This document shows, piece by piece, positions 23,821 through 33,143 of a DNA stretch of 64,000 bases. The stretch's first letter is position 1; each line of letters opens with the position of its first letter. Source of the DNA: an uncultured Christensenella sp. GTDB taxonomy: Bacteria > Bacillota > Clostridia > Christensenellales > Borkfalkiaceae. The stretch lies in contig CAJUGI010000001.1 of NCBI GenBank assembly GCA_910586065.1, forward strand, positions 682,851 through 746,850, given 5' to 3'. The notes beneath the pieces were generated by a model. The model ran no database searches. It was given only the letters and a program-made list of their open reading frames with translations, and was not told the origin of the DNA. Both the position numbers and the translations under genes were made by a program.

Positions 23821-23832
23821 TTAAGACTCATT

Positions 23833-24282
23833 CTATTTACAATATTTTTTTTCGATTTCCGTTATTTTATCAACGCGCCTTTGGTGTCTGCCGCCTTCGA
23901 ATTCCGTATTTAAAAACGTATTTACAATTTTAAGCGCGTATCCTACCCCGATAACTTTTTCACCGAGGGCAAGAACATTGGCATCATTATGAAGCCTTGT
24001 AAACTCAGCACAATAAGAATCGTGACAGTGCGCACAACGGACGCCTGGCACTTTATTTGCAACAATTGAAACGCCTATGCCGGTAGAGCACACAACAATA
24101 CCTTTTTCACACTTACCGCTTGCTACGGCTTCAGCCGCAGGAAGAGCAAAATCGGGATAATCGCAACTGTCTGTTGAATTCGTTCCGAAGTCAACCACTT
24201 CATGACCTTGCGCTTTAAGTTCTTTAATAATTTCATATTTGAGATTGAGACCGCCGTGGTCGCATGCCAAAGCAATTTTCAT
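23833..24282 (-). CDS. rpiB: Ribose-5-phosphate isomerase B
   Basis: 149 residues. It interconverts ribose-5-phosphate and ribulose-5-phosphate in the pentose phosphate pathway. Motifs: MKIALACDHGGLNLK, VDFGTNSTDSCDYPDFA, VVCSTGIGVSIVANKVPGVR (catalytic Cys about 66) and ALGEKVIGVGYA. The start overlaps the stop of the phosphatase gene by 4 bases (ATGA), third gene of a Sua5-YwlE-RpiB cluster as in Bacillus. Confidence 0.96.
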   Translation of the reverse strand: MKIALACDHGGLNLKYEIIKELKAQGHEVVDFGTNSTDSCDYPDFALPAAEAVASGKCEKGIVVCSTGIGVSIVANKVPGVRCAHCHDSYCAEFTRLHNDANVLALGEKVIGVGYALKIVNTFLNTEFEGGRHQRRVDKITEIEKKYCK

Positions 24283-24761
24283 TTGATTTCTTTACCATCC
24301 TTATATTGAGTTATGTAATTTTTAATAATAATATCGCAGGCGCGGGAAAGCGCGTCGCGCGTTATCCTGTAAGTGTCCGGAGTACAGCCGTAAGGGTCTG
24401 GGATATCGTAACCGCAAACGTCCTTTATACAAAACACGTTACCACATGCTTCTAACATCCTTTTTTGCATTTCAGTCATACAAATTACAATCGTACTCGT
24501 GTCAAGAAGTTTTTGCGTGAGTTGGCGGGGCTTGAAGTCTTCCACCTTTATTCCGATTTCTTCAAGCGCTTTTTTGCTGTTTTCGCTAATAGTACCGTTA
24601 ACTTCGGCTTGAACGCCGCTGGAAATCACGTCCCACCAACGGATTTTATTTTTTTTGATTTTATTGCGCAAAAGGGCTTCCGCCATAGGACTGCGGCAGG
24701 TATTGCCAGTACACACAAACATCACCTTCTTACGTTTCTTCTTAATTTTTTCACCGCTCAT
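24279..24761 (-). CDS. ywlE: Low-molecular-weight phosphatase, protein-arginine-phosphatase (YwlE) type
   Basis: 160 residues. The P-loop FVCTGNTCRSPMAEALL (about residues 15-31) carries Thr in CTGNTCRS, the residue that in Bacillus YwlE favours phospho-arginine over phospho-tyrosine. The general acid is in YDIPDPYG. In Firmicutes this enzyme reverses McsB arginine phosphorylation; no mcsB is in the window. The neighbours (Sua5 upstream, RpiB downstream, 4-base overlaps) support the YwlE assignment. A Lys-rich N-terminal extension (KIKKKRKK) is unusual. Confidence 0.85.
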   Translation of the reverse strand: MSGEKIKKKRKKVMFVCTGNTCRSPMAEALLRNKIKKNKIRWWDVISSGVQAEVNGTISENSKKALEEIGIKVEDFKPRQLTQKLLDTSTIVICMTEMQKRMLEACGNVFCIKDVCGYDIPDPYGCTPDTYRITRDALSRACDIIIKNYITQYKDGKEIK

Positions 24762-25756
24762 AAATTACTTCCACACGCTTTTTTTAGTCTGTTCATTACG
24801 CCCGCCATAACACCGTCCTGCTTTTCAGGTGCGATGGCAATTATTAATTCCGCAACTTTTTCCCCTTCACGGAGCTTTGAATACAGATTTGCCGCAATTT
24901 CATTTTCCGTAAAACCGAGATTTAAAATATGGTCAACCCCGATTTCTTTTGCGGTTTTACCGTCGCACATAATGTATACATTCACACCCTTACCATGCTC
25001 GGCGTTATATTCGTTAATCGCCAACTGTCTTTCATTATAAGCGTACAAACCAGTGCGGCAGGCAGGAGAATAATGTTTATATTTCATGCCCGGAGAACGC
25101 GCCGCAACACCTTCTTTATACGCGTATTCCGTACAAAAACCCGCAACTTTTTCAATCATTTCACGCGTAACGAGGCCGCTACGCAAAACCACCGGAATTT
25201 CTCCCGTACAATCAAGAACAGTGCTTTCTATTCCGCCCGAACACTTACCCCCGTCTAAAATCAACTCTATTTTGCCATTCAAATCATTAAAAACATGTTC
25301 CGCGGAAGTAGGACTGACATGCTTTGACACGTTTGCGGACGGCGCGGCAATAGGTAAATCAAGATATTTTAAAAACGTTTGCGCGCCATTATGAGACGGT
25401 ATTCTGACGGCAAGCGTATCAAGTCCGCAAGATACTGCGGAACTAACCTTACCCTTACTTTTATAGACCATAGTCAAGGGACCGGGCAAAAATGCTTTTG
25501 CAAGTCTTACAGCGTAATCAGGCACATAATCAACAAGCGTATTTAAGTCGTAATCCTTGTGAACGTGAACAATCAGAGGATTGTCGTTGGGTCTGCCCTT
25601 GATTTTGAAAATATTTTCAACCGCAGACGTATTAAACGCGTTTGCGCCAAGTCCGTAGACCGTTTCCGTAGGAAAAGCCACCGCTCCTGCATCTTCTATT
25701 ATTTCTTTAGAAAGTTTTAAAGAATTTTTGTCAATTTCAAGAATTTTTGTGTTCAT
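24758..25756 (-). CDS. L-threonylcarbamoyladenylate synthase (Sua5/YwlC)
   Basis: 332 residues. It makes threonylcarbamoyl-AMP from Thr, bicarbonate and ATP for the t6A37 tRNA modification. The YrdC domain fills the first 210 residues (AVAFPTETVYGLGANAF, KIKGRPNDNPLIVHV, LPIAAPSANVSKHVSPT); the Sua5 C-terminal domain follows after SPGMKYKHYSPAC. Long Sua5 type rather than the short TsaC type. It lies 3 bases after dnaB and overlaps the phosphatase gene. Confidence 0.95.
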   Translation of the reverse strand: MNTKILEIDKNSLKLSKEIIEDAGAVAFPTETVYGLGANAFNTSAVENIFKIKGRPNDNPLIVHVHKDYDLNTLVDYVPDYAVRLAKAFLPGPLTMVYKSKGKVSSAVSCGLDTLAVRIPSHNGAQTFLKYLDLPIAAPSANVSKHVSPTSAEHVFNDLNGKIELILDGGKCSGGIESTVLDCTGEIPVVLRSGLVTREMIEKVAGFCTEYAYKEGVAARSPGMKYKHYSPACRTGLYAYNERQLAINEYNAEHGKGVNVYIMCDGKTAKEIGVDHILNLGFTENEIAANLYSKLREGEKVAELIIAIAPEKQDGVMAGVMNRLKKACGSNL

Positions 25757-25759
25757 AAC

Positions 25760-27226
25760 TTAAAACGGAGGGTCCTCGTCGTCGGCAGGTGCCGACTCTT
25801 CGGTCAAAGGAGGCATATCCGGTTCGTCACCCGCAACTTCACGACGATGTTTATCCCCCTCGACTCTTGCTTCAAGCTCCTCGTTTCTTTCGGGATTAAC
25901 AAACTTGGTAAGTTCGCCTTTAAACCGCAACTCAATTCTTTCAAGTCCGCCGTTCCTGTTCTTTGCAATATTCAAGAAAGCCTGTCCCTTAACGATTTTG
26001 TTATTCTTTATATCCTCGGCGGTAGCTACAGCCTCGGGACGGTTAATGAACATAACGATATCTGCGTCCTGCTCTATCGCACCCGATTCGCGAAGGTCTG
26101 AAAGTTGGGGCTCGCCGGACTGAATTCGGCGAAGCTGTGAGAGCGCGATTACAGGAACGTCAAGCTCCTTAGCCATTATTTTTAAATCCCTGGTAATCGA
26201 AGCCACTTCCTGTACACGGTTTTCGTCACCGTATTTTTTACCGCTGGACATAAGCTGAATATAGTCTATCATTATCAGGTCGAGCCTGCCGCCGTTTCTT
26301 GCCTTAATCCTGCGGCATTTGGAAAGTATCTCGGCGGGGGTAACCCGCGAAGAATCGTCAATGTTTATGCGGCATTTTCTTAAGCGCTCGCTTGCCTTTG
26401 CAATTTTTTTCCAATCGGTATTTTCAAGCTTACCAGAAAGCGCCTTTGCCATACTTACGTTTGCAGTACTGCACAAAAGTCTTTGAATAATTTGCACTTC
26501 AGGCATTTCCAATGAAAATACGGCGCACACTTTTCCATCCTCCACTGCGGCGTGCTCCACAATATTCATTGCAAGCGAAGTTTTACCCATACCGGGGCGG
26601 GCGGCAAGTACTATAAGGTCCGATTTCTGCAAGCCGTTCGTAAGTCTGTCAAGCCTGATGAATCCTGTTGCAACGCCGCGGAAAGCGTCCTTATTTTCAG
26701 AAATTTTATGGAATTTTTCCAGAACATTATCTATGCCTTCACTCTCTCTTATGTCTTTCACTGTGGAAGAATCATTTACCTGTGAAACCGCATAAACTTT
26801 TTCTTCGGCAAATTGAACGCTTTTAATATGGTCGTCGCTTGACTTGGCAAATTCAACAATGTCGCGCGCGGCTCTTATCAGTTTTCTGTTTACACTGTCG
26901 CGTTTTACGATATCGAGATAATATTTATAGTTTGCAGCCGAAGGCGTAACCTGCGCAAGTTCGGTTAAATATGAAATACCTCCGGATTTTTCCAGGTCTC
27001 CGTTTCCGTCAAGTCTGTCGGCAAGAGTAATTATATCAAGCGGTTTGCGCTCGGAAAAATTCATCTTTATAGCGGAAATAATATACTGGTGCGATTCCTG
27101 ATAAAAATCGTCCTTATTAAGTCCGTCCAGAACTTCGGCAAGTATTTCGTTATCAATAAGCATGCACCCTAAAAGAGCCTGTTCCGCCTCTAAATTGTTG
27201 GGCATAACATTAGTTTTGTCTGACAT
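25760..27226 (-). CDS. dnaB: Replicative DNA helicase DnaB (DnaC of Bacillus naming)
   Basis: 488 residues. Hexameric fork helicase. The N-terminal primase-binding domain (NNLEAEQALLGCMLID) is joined to a RecA-fold ATPase: Walker A LAARPGMGKTSLAMN (about 207-221), Walker B LDLIMIDYIQLM, VPVIALSQLRR, arginine finger region AFLNIAKNRNGG. No intein is visible. The C-terminus is long and acidic (DEPDMPPLTEESAPADDED). 17 bases after pepF. Confidence 0.97.
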   Translation of the reverse strand: MSDKTNVMPNNLEAEQALLGCMLIDNEILAEVLDGLNKDDFYQESHQYIISAIKMNFSERKPLDIITLADRLDGNGDLEKSGGISYLTELAQVTPSAANYKYYLDIVKRDSVNRKLIRAARDIVEFAKSSDDHIKSVQFAEEKVYAVSQVNDSSTVKDIRESEGIDNVLEKFHKISENKDAFRGVATGFIRLDRLTNGLQKSDLIVLAARPGMGKTSLAMNIVEHAAVEDGKVCAVFSLEMPEVQIIQRLLCSTANVSMAKALSGKLENTDWKKIAKASERLRKCRINIDDSSRVTPAEILSKCRRIKARNGGRLDLIMIDYIQLMSSGKKYGDENRVQEVASITRDLKIMAKELDVPVIALSQLRRIQSGEPQLSDLRESGAIEQDADIVMFINRPEAVATAEDIKNNKIVKGQAFLNIAKNRNGGLERIELRFKGELTKFVNPERNEELEARVEGDKHRREVAGDEPDMPPLTEESAPADDEDPPF

Positions 27227-27243
27227 AGTACTATATAAACCCG

Positions 27244-29019
27244 TTAAATCTCCATTAAATTTTCAAATTCCGTCAATGTTTCTTCAAATTCACGCATCGC
27301 GACTTCAAACGGTTTAGTTGTTGAAAGGTCAACGCCTGCAAGTTTTAAAAGCGAAACAGGGTCTGTTGACGCACCACCCGAAAGGAATTTAAAGTAGTCC
27401 TTTACCGCATTTTCACCCTCGGTTAAAATACGCTTTGCAATATTGATTGCGGCAGTTATGCCCGTCGCGTATTTATAGACGTAAAACGCGCGGTAAAAAT
27501 GCGATATCCTTGCCCACTCGCATGCAATATGGCAATCGTGCACGATTTCAAGTCCGTAATATTTTTTACCGATATCCGCATACAGATTACACAAAAGTTC
27601 CTTTGTTAAAGGCTCTCCCTTTTCCGCAAGCGAGTGCGCCTCATATTCAAATTCGGCAAACATAGTCTGACGGTGGAGCGTCGCGCGAATCGAATCGAGG
27701 TAGTAATTCAAAAGATACTTTCTCATATCCTTATCTTTGGCCTCGGCAAGCATAAATTTCAAAAGCAGAACTTCGTTTACCGTACTTGCAACTTCGGCAA
27801 CGAATATCTTGTACTGGCTCTTAGCGTACGGCTGATGTTTTTGCGAAAAATACGTGTGCAGAGAATGACCCATTTCGTGTGCGATTGTAAAAATTTCATT
27901 AATCGTCGGCTGATAGTTCAACAGCACAAAAGGATGTGTTCCAACGCACCCCGTGCTGTATGCGCCGTTTCGCTTACCTTCCGTTTCCTCCACGTCAATC
28001 CAGCGCTCGTCATGACCTCTTTGCAATAACTTCTGATACTCGCCGCCAAGTGCGGCAAGACCTTTGACAACATATGCATACGCCTCGTCATAACCGAGCT
28101 TAAGCTCCGCTCCATTTACAAGCGGAGCATACATATCGTAAAAATACTGTTTATCAAGCTTTAAAAGTTTTTTTCTGTCAGCAATATAGCGGTGCATTGC
28201 GGGGAGATTTTCGTTTACCGATTTTAATAAATTATCGTAAACCTTTTTATCCACGTCCTCTGTAAACAGAGCGTGCTCAAGACAAGAACCGTATTTATAT
28301 GCTTTACTTAAAAAGACATCCTTTTTAACGTTTCCGCCGTAAACGGAAGTAATTGTATTAATTAAGCCTTCGTAAGCGGCGTAATACTTTTCGTAAGCTT
28401 CCCTTCTCTTTTCGCGGTTCTTGGAGCGAAGGATAATTCCGTAAAGTCCGTGCGTGAGCTTAACCGTTTTACCTTCCCATTCTATTTCGGGCAAAGGCAG
28501 GTCAAGATTATCGATAAAACCGAATATATCGTTAAAATTTTCAAAAATTTCACCGGCCATACCGATTAGTCTTTCTTCACCTTCAGACAAAACGTGCGGT
28601 TTGCCGTCTAATACACGCTTCAACATATAATCGAAATCGGCAAAACGTTTGTCCAGAATCAATGATTTCAAATATTTTTCGTCGCATGCGGCAAGTTCGG
28701 GACTAACAAATGCGGTTTCAGTTGCATATTTAGAATACAATGCGGCGATTTTTGCGTAATATGCGGCATATTTTGTATTTGCCGCATCCTCGTCGCGGCG
28801 CATATGAGCATATACGCCTAATCTGTCCGCAAGCTTTGACAATTCTTCGTCTTTTCTCAGATATTTTAAAAGCGTATCCGCATTGGAAAGTTTGCCGGCG
28901 TATTCCGAAAAATCAAGCGATTTTTCAGCCGCGGCAAAGTCTTTCTCCCACAACTCGTCGGTTGCATATATATCTTCTATTTTCCATTTATATTGTTCTT
29001 TAACTTCCTGTCTTTTCAT
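27244..29019 (-). CDS. pepF: Oligoendopeptidase F (M3B family)
   Basis: 591 residues, family length. A cytoplasmic zinc peptidase of short peptides. The zinc site is FTIAHEMGHSLHTYFS (HExxH) with the third ligand Glu in KIFVAEVASTVNEVLL. The N-terminal helical lobe starts VKEQYKWKIEDIYATDELW, a family signature. Ten bases after the DUF711 gene, so co-transcribed. Confidence 0.96.
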   Translation of the reverse strand: MKRQEVKEQYKWKIEDIYATDELWEKDFAAAEKSLDFSEYAGKLSNADTLLKYLRKDEELSKLADRLGVYAHMRRDEDAANTKYAAYYAKIAALYSKYATETAFVSPELAACDEKYLKSLILDKRFADFDYMLKRVLDGKPHVLSEGEERLIGMAGEIFENFNDIFGFIDNLDLPLPEIEWEGKTVKLTHGLYGIILRSKNREKRREAYEKYYAAYEGLINTITSVYGGNVKKDVFLSKAYKYGSCLEHALFTEDVDKKVYDNLLKSVNENLPAMHRYIADRKKLLKLDKQYFYDMYAPLVNGAELKLGYDEAYAYVVKGLAALGGEYQKLLQRGHDERWIDVEETEGKRNGAYSTGCVGTHPFVLLNYQPTINEIFTIAHEMGHSLHTYFSQKHQPYAKSQYKIFVAEVASTVNEVLLLKFMLAEAKDKDMRKYLLNYYLDSIRATLHRQTMFAEFEYEAHSLAEKGEPLTKELLCNLYADIGKKYYGLEIVHDCHIACEWARISHFYRAFYVYKYATGITAAINIAKRILTEGENAVKDYFKFLSGGASTDPVSLLKLAGVDLSTTKPFEVAMREFEETLTEFENLMEI

Positions 29020-29028
29020 TTATTACCT

Positions 29029-30384
29029 CTAATTTTTATTCGAATGAATCGGCGCGGGAATTAATCCGCCGCGCAGAATGAAATTTTCTGCGCTTTCACC
29101 GTGAACGGACATTATCGGCGCCCTGCCAAGAAGTCCGCCGAAATTAACTTCATCGCCCTCTTTTTTACCAGGCGCAGGGATGATTCGCACTGCCGTGGTT
29201 TTATTATTTATCATTCCAATCGCCGCTTCATCGGCAATTATTGCACTTATCGTTGAAGCCGAAACATCTCCGGGAACGGCTATCATATCAAGGCCGACCG
29301 AACAGACTGCCGTCATTGCCTCCAACTTATCTATACACAGAGTGCCGCGTTCGGCGGCTTCTATCATACCTATGTCCTCTGAAACGGGAATAAACGCACC
29401 CGAGAGTCCGCCGACACGCGAGCTAGCCATTACTCCGCCTTTTTTAACCGCATCGTTTAACATTGCAAGGCACGCCGTTGTCCCGTGGGTGCCCACACAT
29501 TCAAGCCCCATTTCTTCAAGTATTGCGGCAACCGAATCCCCTCTTGCCGGAGTCGGCGCAAGCGATAAATCAACTATACCAAACTCGGCGCCCAGCCGTT
29601 TTGCGGCTTCTTTTGCAATTAATTGACCTGCACGCGTTATTTTAAACGCAGTACGTTTTATAATTTCGGCAACCTCGGTTAAATCCGCTCTTCTTACAGT
29701 TTCAAGTGCATGTTGAACTACTCCCGGACCCGAAACCCCGACGTTAATTACCGTTTCTCCTTCTCCAACGCCATGGAATGCACCCGCCATAAACGGGTTG
29801 TCCTCAACCGCGTTACAAAACACCACGAGTTTAGCACATCCAAACCCGTCTTTTTGTGCGGTTTTCTGCGCGGTTTGCTTTATTATTTCCCCCATAAGCT
29901 TTACGGCATCCATATTAATGCCGGATTTTGACGAACCGACGTTAACCGACGAACAAAGCCGTTCGGTATCTGCAAGTACTTCCGGAATAGTGCAAATAAA
30001 CTTTTTTTCGTAATCTGCCATTCCCTTATGTACAAGCGCGGAATAGCCGCCGAGAAAATCCACGCCGACAGTCTTTGCTGCATTATCCAAAGCTTTGCCT
30101 ATCATAAATGATTTTTCAGCGAAAGGCGCGCATATAAGACTTGCGGGGGTAATGGAAACGCGCTTATTTACTATCGGAATTCCATACTCGCGCGACAGGT
30201 CGCCAGTTACTTTTACTATATTTTCCGCGCGTTTACAAATTGTATCGTAAACCTTGTCAGCCGTCTTCTGAGCGGTTCCCGAAATGCATGACATCAGCGA
30301 AATCCCCATCGTTACGGTGCGGATATCGAGATGCTCGCGCTCTATCATATTTACAGTTTCCAGAACGTCGTTTGTACTGAACAT
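29029..30384 (-). CDS. PFL (UPF0210/DUF711) family protein
   Basis: 451 residues, full length of the family. The Gly-rich fold related to pyruvate formate-lyase is visible in MISCI-like [30 protein letters not shown] and [14 protein letters not shown], but it lacks a glycyl-radical motif. It is almost always adjacent to an ACT-domain UPF0237 gene, as here (9 bases). Biochemical role unknown. Confidence 0.93.
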   Translation of the reverse strand: MFSTNDVLETVNMIEREHLDIRTVTMGISLMSCISGTAQKTADKVYDTICKRAENIVKVTGDLSREYGIPIVNKRVSITPASLICAPFAEKSFMIGKALDNAAKTVGVDFLGGYSALVHKGMADYEKKFICTIPEVLADTERLCSSVNVGSSKSGINMDAVKLMGEIIKQTAQKTAQKDGFGCAKLVVFCNAVEDNPFMAGAFHGVGEGETVINVGVSGPGVVQHALETVRRADLTEVAEIIKRTAFKITRAGQLIAKEAAKRLGAEFGIVDLSLAPTPARGDSVAAILEEMGLECVGTHGTTACLAMLNDAVKKGGVMASSRVGGLSGAFIPVSEDIGMIEAAERGTLCIDKLEAMTAVCSVGLDMIAVPGDVSASTISAIIADEAAIGMINNKTTAVRIIPAPGKKEGDEVNFGGLLGRAPIMSVHGESAENFILRGGLIPAPIHSNKN

Positions 30385-30393
30385 ATTTCTCCG

Positions 30394-30663
30394 TTAAACG
30401 CTGTGCATTGCGTTAAAAATTTCTTCATGCTGCACGTGTATGGACATACCTATTTTTTTGCCCATTTCTTCGCATTGAACGGCAAGAGTTCCAAGTTCAA
30501 CTTCCGCACAGGATAAGTCAATAAGCATAATCATTGCAAAATAATCTTCCAGAATCGTTTGACTGATATCCAGAATATTTACATTTCTTTCGGCAAGATA
30601 CGCCGAAACCTTTGCGATTATACCCTTTTTATCCTTACCAACGACTGTAACAACAGCTCTCAT
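30394..30663 (-). CDS. ACT domain protein (UPF0237)
   Basis: 89 residues, one ACT domain (MRAVVTVVGKDKKGIIAKVSA) typical of a small amino-acid-sensing regulator. Partner gene of the downstream PFL/DUF711 family gene. The start lies 29 bases inside the end of the signal peptidase gene. Confidence 0.93.
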   Translation of the reverse strand: MRAVVTVVGKDKKGIIAKVSAYLAERNVNILDISQTILEDYFAMIMLIDLSCAEVELGTLAVQCEEMGKKIGMSIHVQHEEIFNAMHSV

Positions 30664-31432
30664 AATCCCTCCGCAAACCGTATGAATTTATGCTTTTACC
30701 GCGCAATGTAAAATTAAAAAACGTATGCCACGCAGTAGAAACGCTCTTAAACTTCAAAGACCACGACGGCACTACGCCGACGAGAAATTTTTTGTGATAA
30801 TCTCCGTTTACGCCGTTGGCAGAATCTCTGCTGTCGCTACTGTCGTTGCGGTTATCTCCAAGCAAAAAATAGCTGTTTTCGGCAATCAGATGCTCGCCGC
30901 CTCCGGTCGGATAATTATAATACAGAGCGTTTACGTTTACTCCCTCCAGATTGCAAAGAGGCGAAACATAACTCTCTTCTACCTGCTTAAACTCTTCTTC
31001 GCCACTCTTTTTGAGAAAGAGTTTGCCCTGAACAATCTTTACGCTGTCACCGCCGAAAGCCACGACGCGTTTAATTATATTTGTCTTTTTGTTCTCATCA
31101 AACACAACGACAATATCACCGTACGTCGGCACGGTATTTTCATTGATATAAATATAATCTCCGCCGGCTTCATCTATAGACGAAGCGCCGTTCAATGTGG
31201 GATACATCGAGCTGTGCACCACGTAAAGCCCCGTATACATTGAATTGAAAATTATTTCTCCAACCAAAAGAAGCGCAATAATTGCAAGTATTACGTTTAA
31301 TACAATTCCGCCGACGGTGCGTCTGCGCTTCCCGTAGAGGCATTCTCCTGTGCTTGAAAATTTTTTGGAGGGCGGCTCTTTTTCAGTTACATAAAACTGT
31401 TCGTCCGCACGTCCGTTATCAGAAAAATCCAT
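30635..31432 (-). CDS. lepB: Signal peptidase I
   Basis: 265 residues. A membrane-bound Ser/Lys protease that removes signal peptides outside the membrane. One N-terminal helix (VGGIVLNVILAIIALLLVG, about 40-58) follows a 39-residue charged tail. Catalytic Ser in VHSSMYPTLNG, catalytic Lys in NIIKRVVAFGGDSV, and GDNRNDSSDSR closes the site. The C-terminus (SYGLRRDYESCCYSRW) overlaps the ACT gene by 29 bases and is unusual. A late frameshift in the last codons is possible. Confidence 0.93.
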   Translation of the reverse strand: MDFSDNGRADEQFYVTEKEPPSKKFSSTGECLYGKRRRTVGGIVLNVILAIIALLLVGEIIFNSMYTGLYVVHSSMYPTLNGASSIDEAGGDYIYINENTVPTYGDIVVVFDENKKTNIIKRVVAFGGDSVKIVQGKLFLKKSGEEEFKQVEESYVSPLCNLEGVNVNALYYNYPTGGGEHLIAENSYFLLGDNRNDSSDSRDSANGVNGDYHKKFLVGVVPSWSLKFKSVSTAWHTFFNFTLRGKSINSYGLRRDYESCCYSRW

Positions 31433-31453
31433 TATAAAGATTCCCTTTTTTAT

Positions 31454-33130
31454 TTAAAGCCACATCACGTTATTTATTGCAAACTTTTTCTTACAGTTTA
31501 CCGTAAGTTTCATATTCGGCGTAAACGCCGCAAGCGGCATTCCGTTTTCGGATTTAAGATTTTTACATTCAAGAATAAGTTTTTGCCATACTCCGCCGGT
31601 TATATTTGCCGTATAAACATAATTCTCCTGCACGGATAATTCTTTAACGGTAATTACAAACTCGGCGTTTTCATCACAGAAAACGTCCAGCGACAACATG
31701 CTTCCCGCAACCGGCGCATATTTCGGCGTATTCATCCTGTAAGTTGTAAGTCCGCCTTCGCAATAGATTCCCTTAATATTCTTTGCCTTGGTTACAAGTA
31801 CGGGCAATGACGACGAGTCGGGAAAGAATATGCCGCCTATACCGTGTTCCTGTGGCGCGGCAATGCAAAAACCGTCTGTACCGTTTGCATTTGTATAAAT
31901 GACGCGGCACTTTGTCTGCATATTCCTGAATTTGCCGCTTATCTTTTTTACCGTCATTTTAGACCATATTGTAAATCCGTTGGAGTAGGTTACATGGCAT
32001 AAAACAAATACCGTTGAAGTCTTTTCATAAATATTCAACCCGAAAACCTGTTCGTGCGATGAAACTTTTTCAAGAAAAGGACATTTTACCCATTCTCTCA
32101 GAGAGGATACAATATTGTCCTCGGCAAGATACACATTGCAGGTTTCAATTATGCCCTTGTCATCAAAATTGACGCGTGCAACAAGATTAGCTTTTTTATC
32201 AACTTCAACCGTTACTTCTGCGGGCTTAGGAATAAACACCTGACGCTTTTTAAGGTATTTGTCAAGGAACATAAACATATCGTTAACGCTCTTTTCACCG
32301 ATACCCGAATTACAACGGACAGAATATGAAATAGCGCTTTGTTCCAGATATTCCGGATTAATTCTTGAAAACGTATCGTACGCCCTGTCGTAATCGAAAC
32401 GCGCGTCGTTAGTTGAGCAAAGCATCAATACCGGACACTTTACATAGGGCGCGTACGCTTGCGAGTCTATACCTGCAATAAAGCGATATCTTTCACTGTC
32501 CATCTGGGGTTCTTCCGAAAGATACTTACTAACGCCCGAATAAGCCTTCCAACCCGCCGCACAAACGGGAATTATACATGAAACATTGACCGCCACGCCG
32601 ACCTTCCAAGCAATTTCGCCGCCGTCACGGAATCCCGCCACCGCAATGCCGGTACCGCCCGTACGTTCTCTTACGTATTTGCAAGCGTAAATTCCAACGG
32701 CTACCCATTCGTACCAACTTGTTATATCAGCACTTTCGTCAACATAGTCCTTATATCTGCCGCACATACACGTATTGGCATAACCTATACACTCGGGGTA
32801 TTCGGTAAAGAACGAACATCCTTTCCATTTTCCGCGGTAATCAACCATAAGCGCAGAGTAACCGCGGCTTACGAAGAGCTTTAAAACGCTTTCATCGATT
32901 GTATCGACGCTGTCTGAAAAAACTATTACCGTTTCAAGCGACGGCGAAACCGAATCGTAAGCAAACGCGGCGGCGATTTTTACTCTGCCATCGTCGGTAT
33001 TGCGCCCCATAAACGTAACGCGCTCCATAACAACGCCGTCCGTTTCGGATGCGGAAATTATTTCGGCTTCGGTTTCAAGCGAAGCATCGAATTGTCCCCA
33101 TAAAGATAACGGTGTTAAAATATTTGCCAA
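31454..33130 (-). CDS. Alpha/beta-hydrolase-fold protein without a nucleophile (S15/acetylxylan-esterase-like)
   Basis: 558 residues. An N-terminal alpha/beta-hydrolase domain (about 60-320: VIVFSDSVDTIDE, LMVDYRGKW with DYRG, CPVLMLCSTNDARFDYDRAY) is followed by a beta-rich half. Where the nucleophile elbow G-x-S-x-G is expected, the sequence reads AVAGFRDGGEIAW, so the Ser is replaced by Arg. The acidic residue in STNDARF is kept. It may be a pseudo-enzyme, for example a carbohydrate- or protein-binding factor. It has no signal peptide, and sits between lepB and sbcC in an operon-like run. Confidence 0.65.
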   Translation of the reverse strand: MANILTPLSLWGQFDASLETEAEIISASETDGVVMERVTFMGRNTDDGRVKIAAAFAYDSVSPSLETVIVFSDSVDTIDESVLKLFVSRGYSALMVDYRGKWKGCSFFTEYPECIGYANTCMCGRYKDYVDESADITSWYEWVAVGIYACKYVRERTGGTGIAVAGFRDGGEIAWKVGVAVNVSCIIPVCAAGWKAYSGVSKYLSEEPQMDSERYRFIAGIDSQAYAPYVKCPVLMLCSTNDARFDYDRAYDTFSRINPEYLEQSAISYSVRCNSGIGEKSVNDMFMFLDKYLKKRQVFIPKPAEVTVEVDKKANLVARVNFDDKGIIETCNVYLAEDNIVSSLREWVKCPFLEKVSSHEQVFGLNIYEKTSTVFVLCHVTYSNGFTIWSKMTVKKISGKFRNMQTKCRVIYTNANGTDGFCIAAPQEHGIGGIFFPDSSSLPVLVTKAKNIKGIYCEGGLTTYRMNTPKYAPVAGSMLSLDVFCDENAEFVITVKELSVQENYVYTANITGGVWQKLILECKNLKSENGMPLAAFTPNMKLTVNCKKKFAINNVMWL

Positions 33131-33143
33131 AGTAAACTCCTCA

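Noticed and set aside
29180-29626. 148-codon frame opposite the PFL/DUF711 gene
   Set aside because: No ribosome site, and the opposite strand encodes a clear conserved family.
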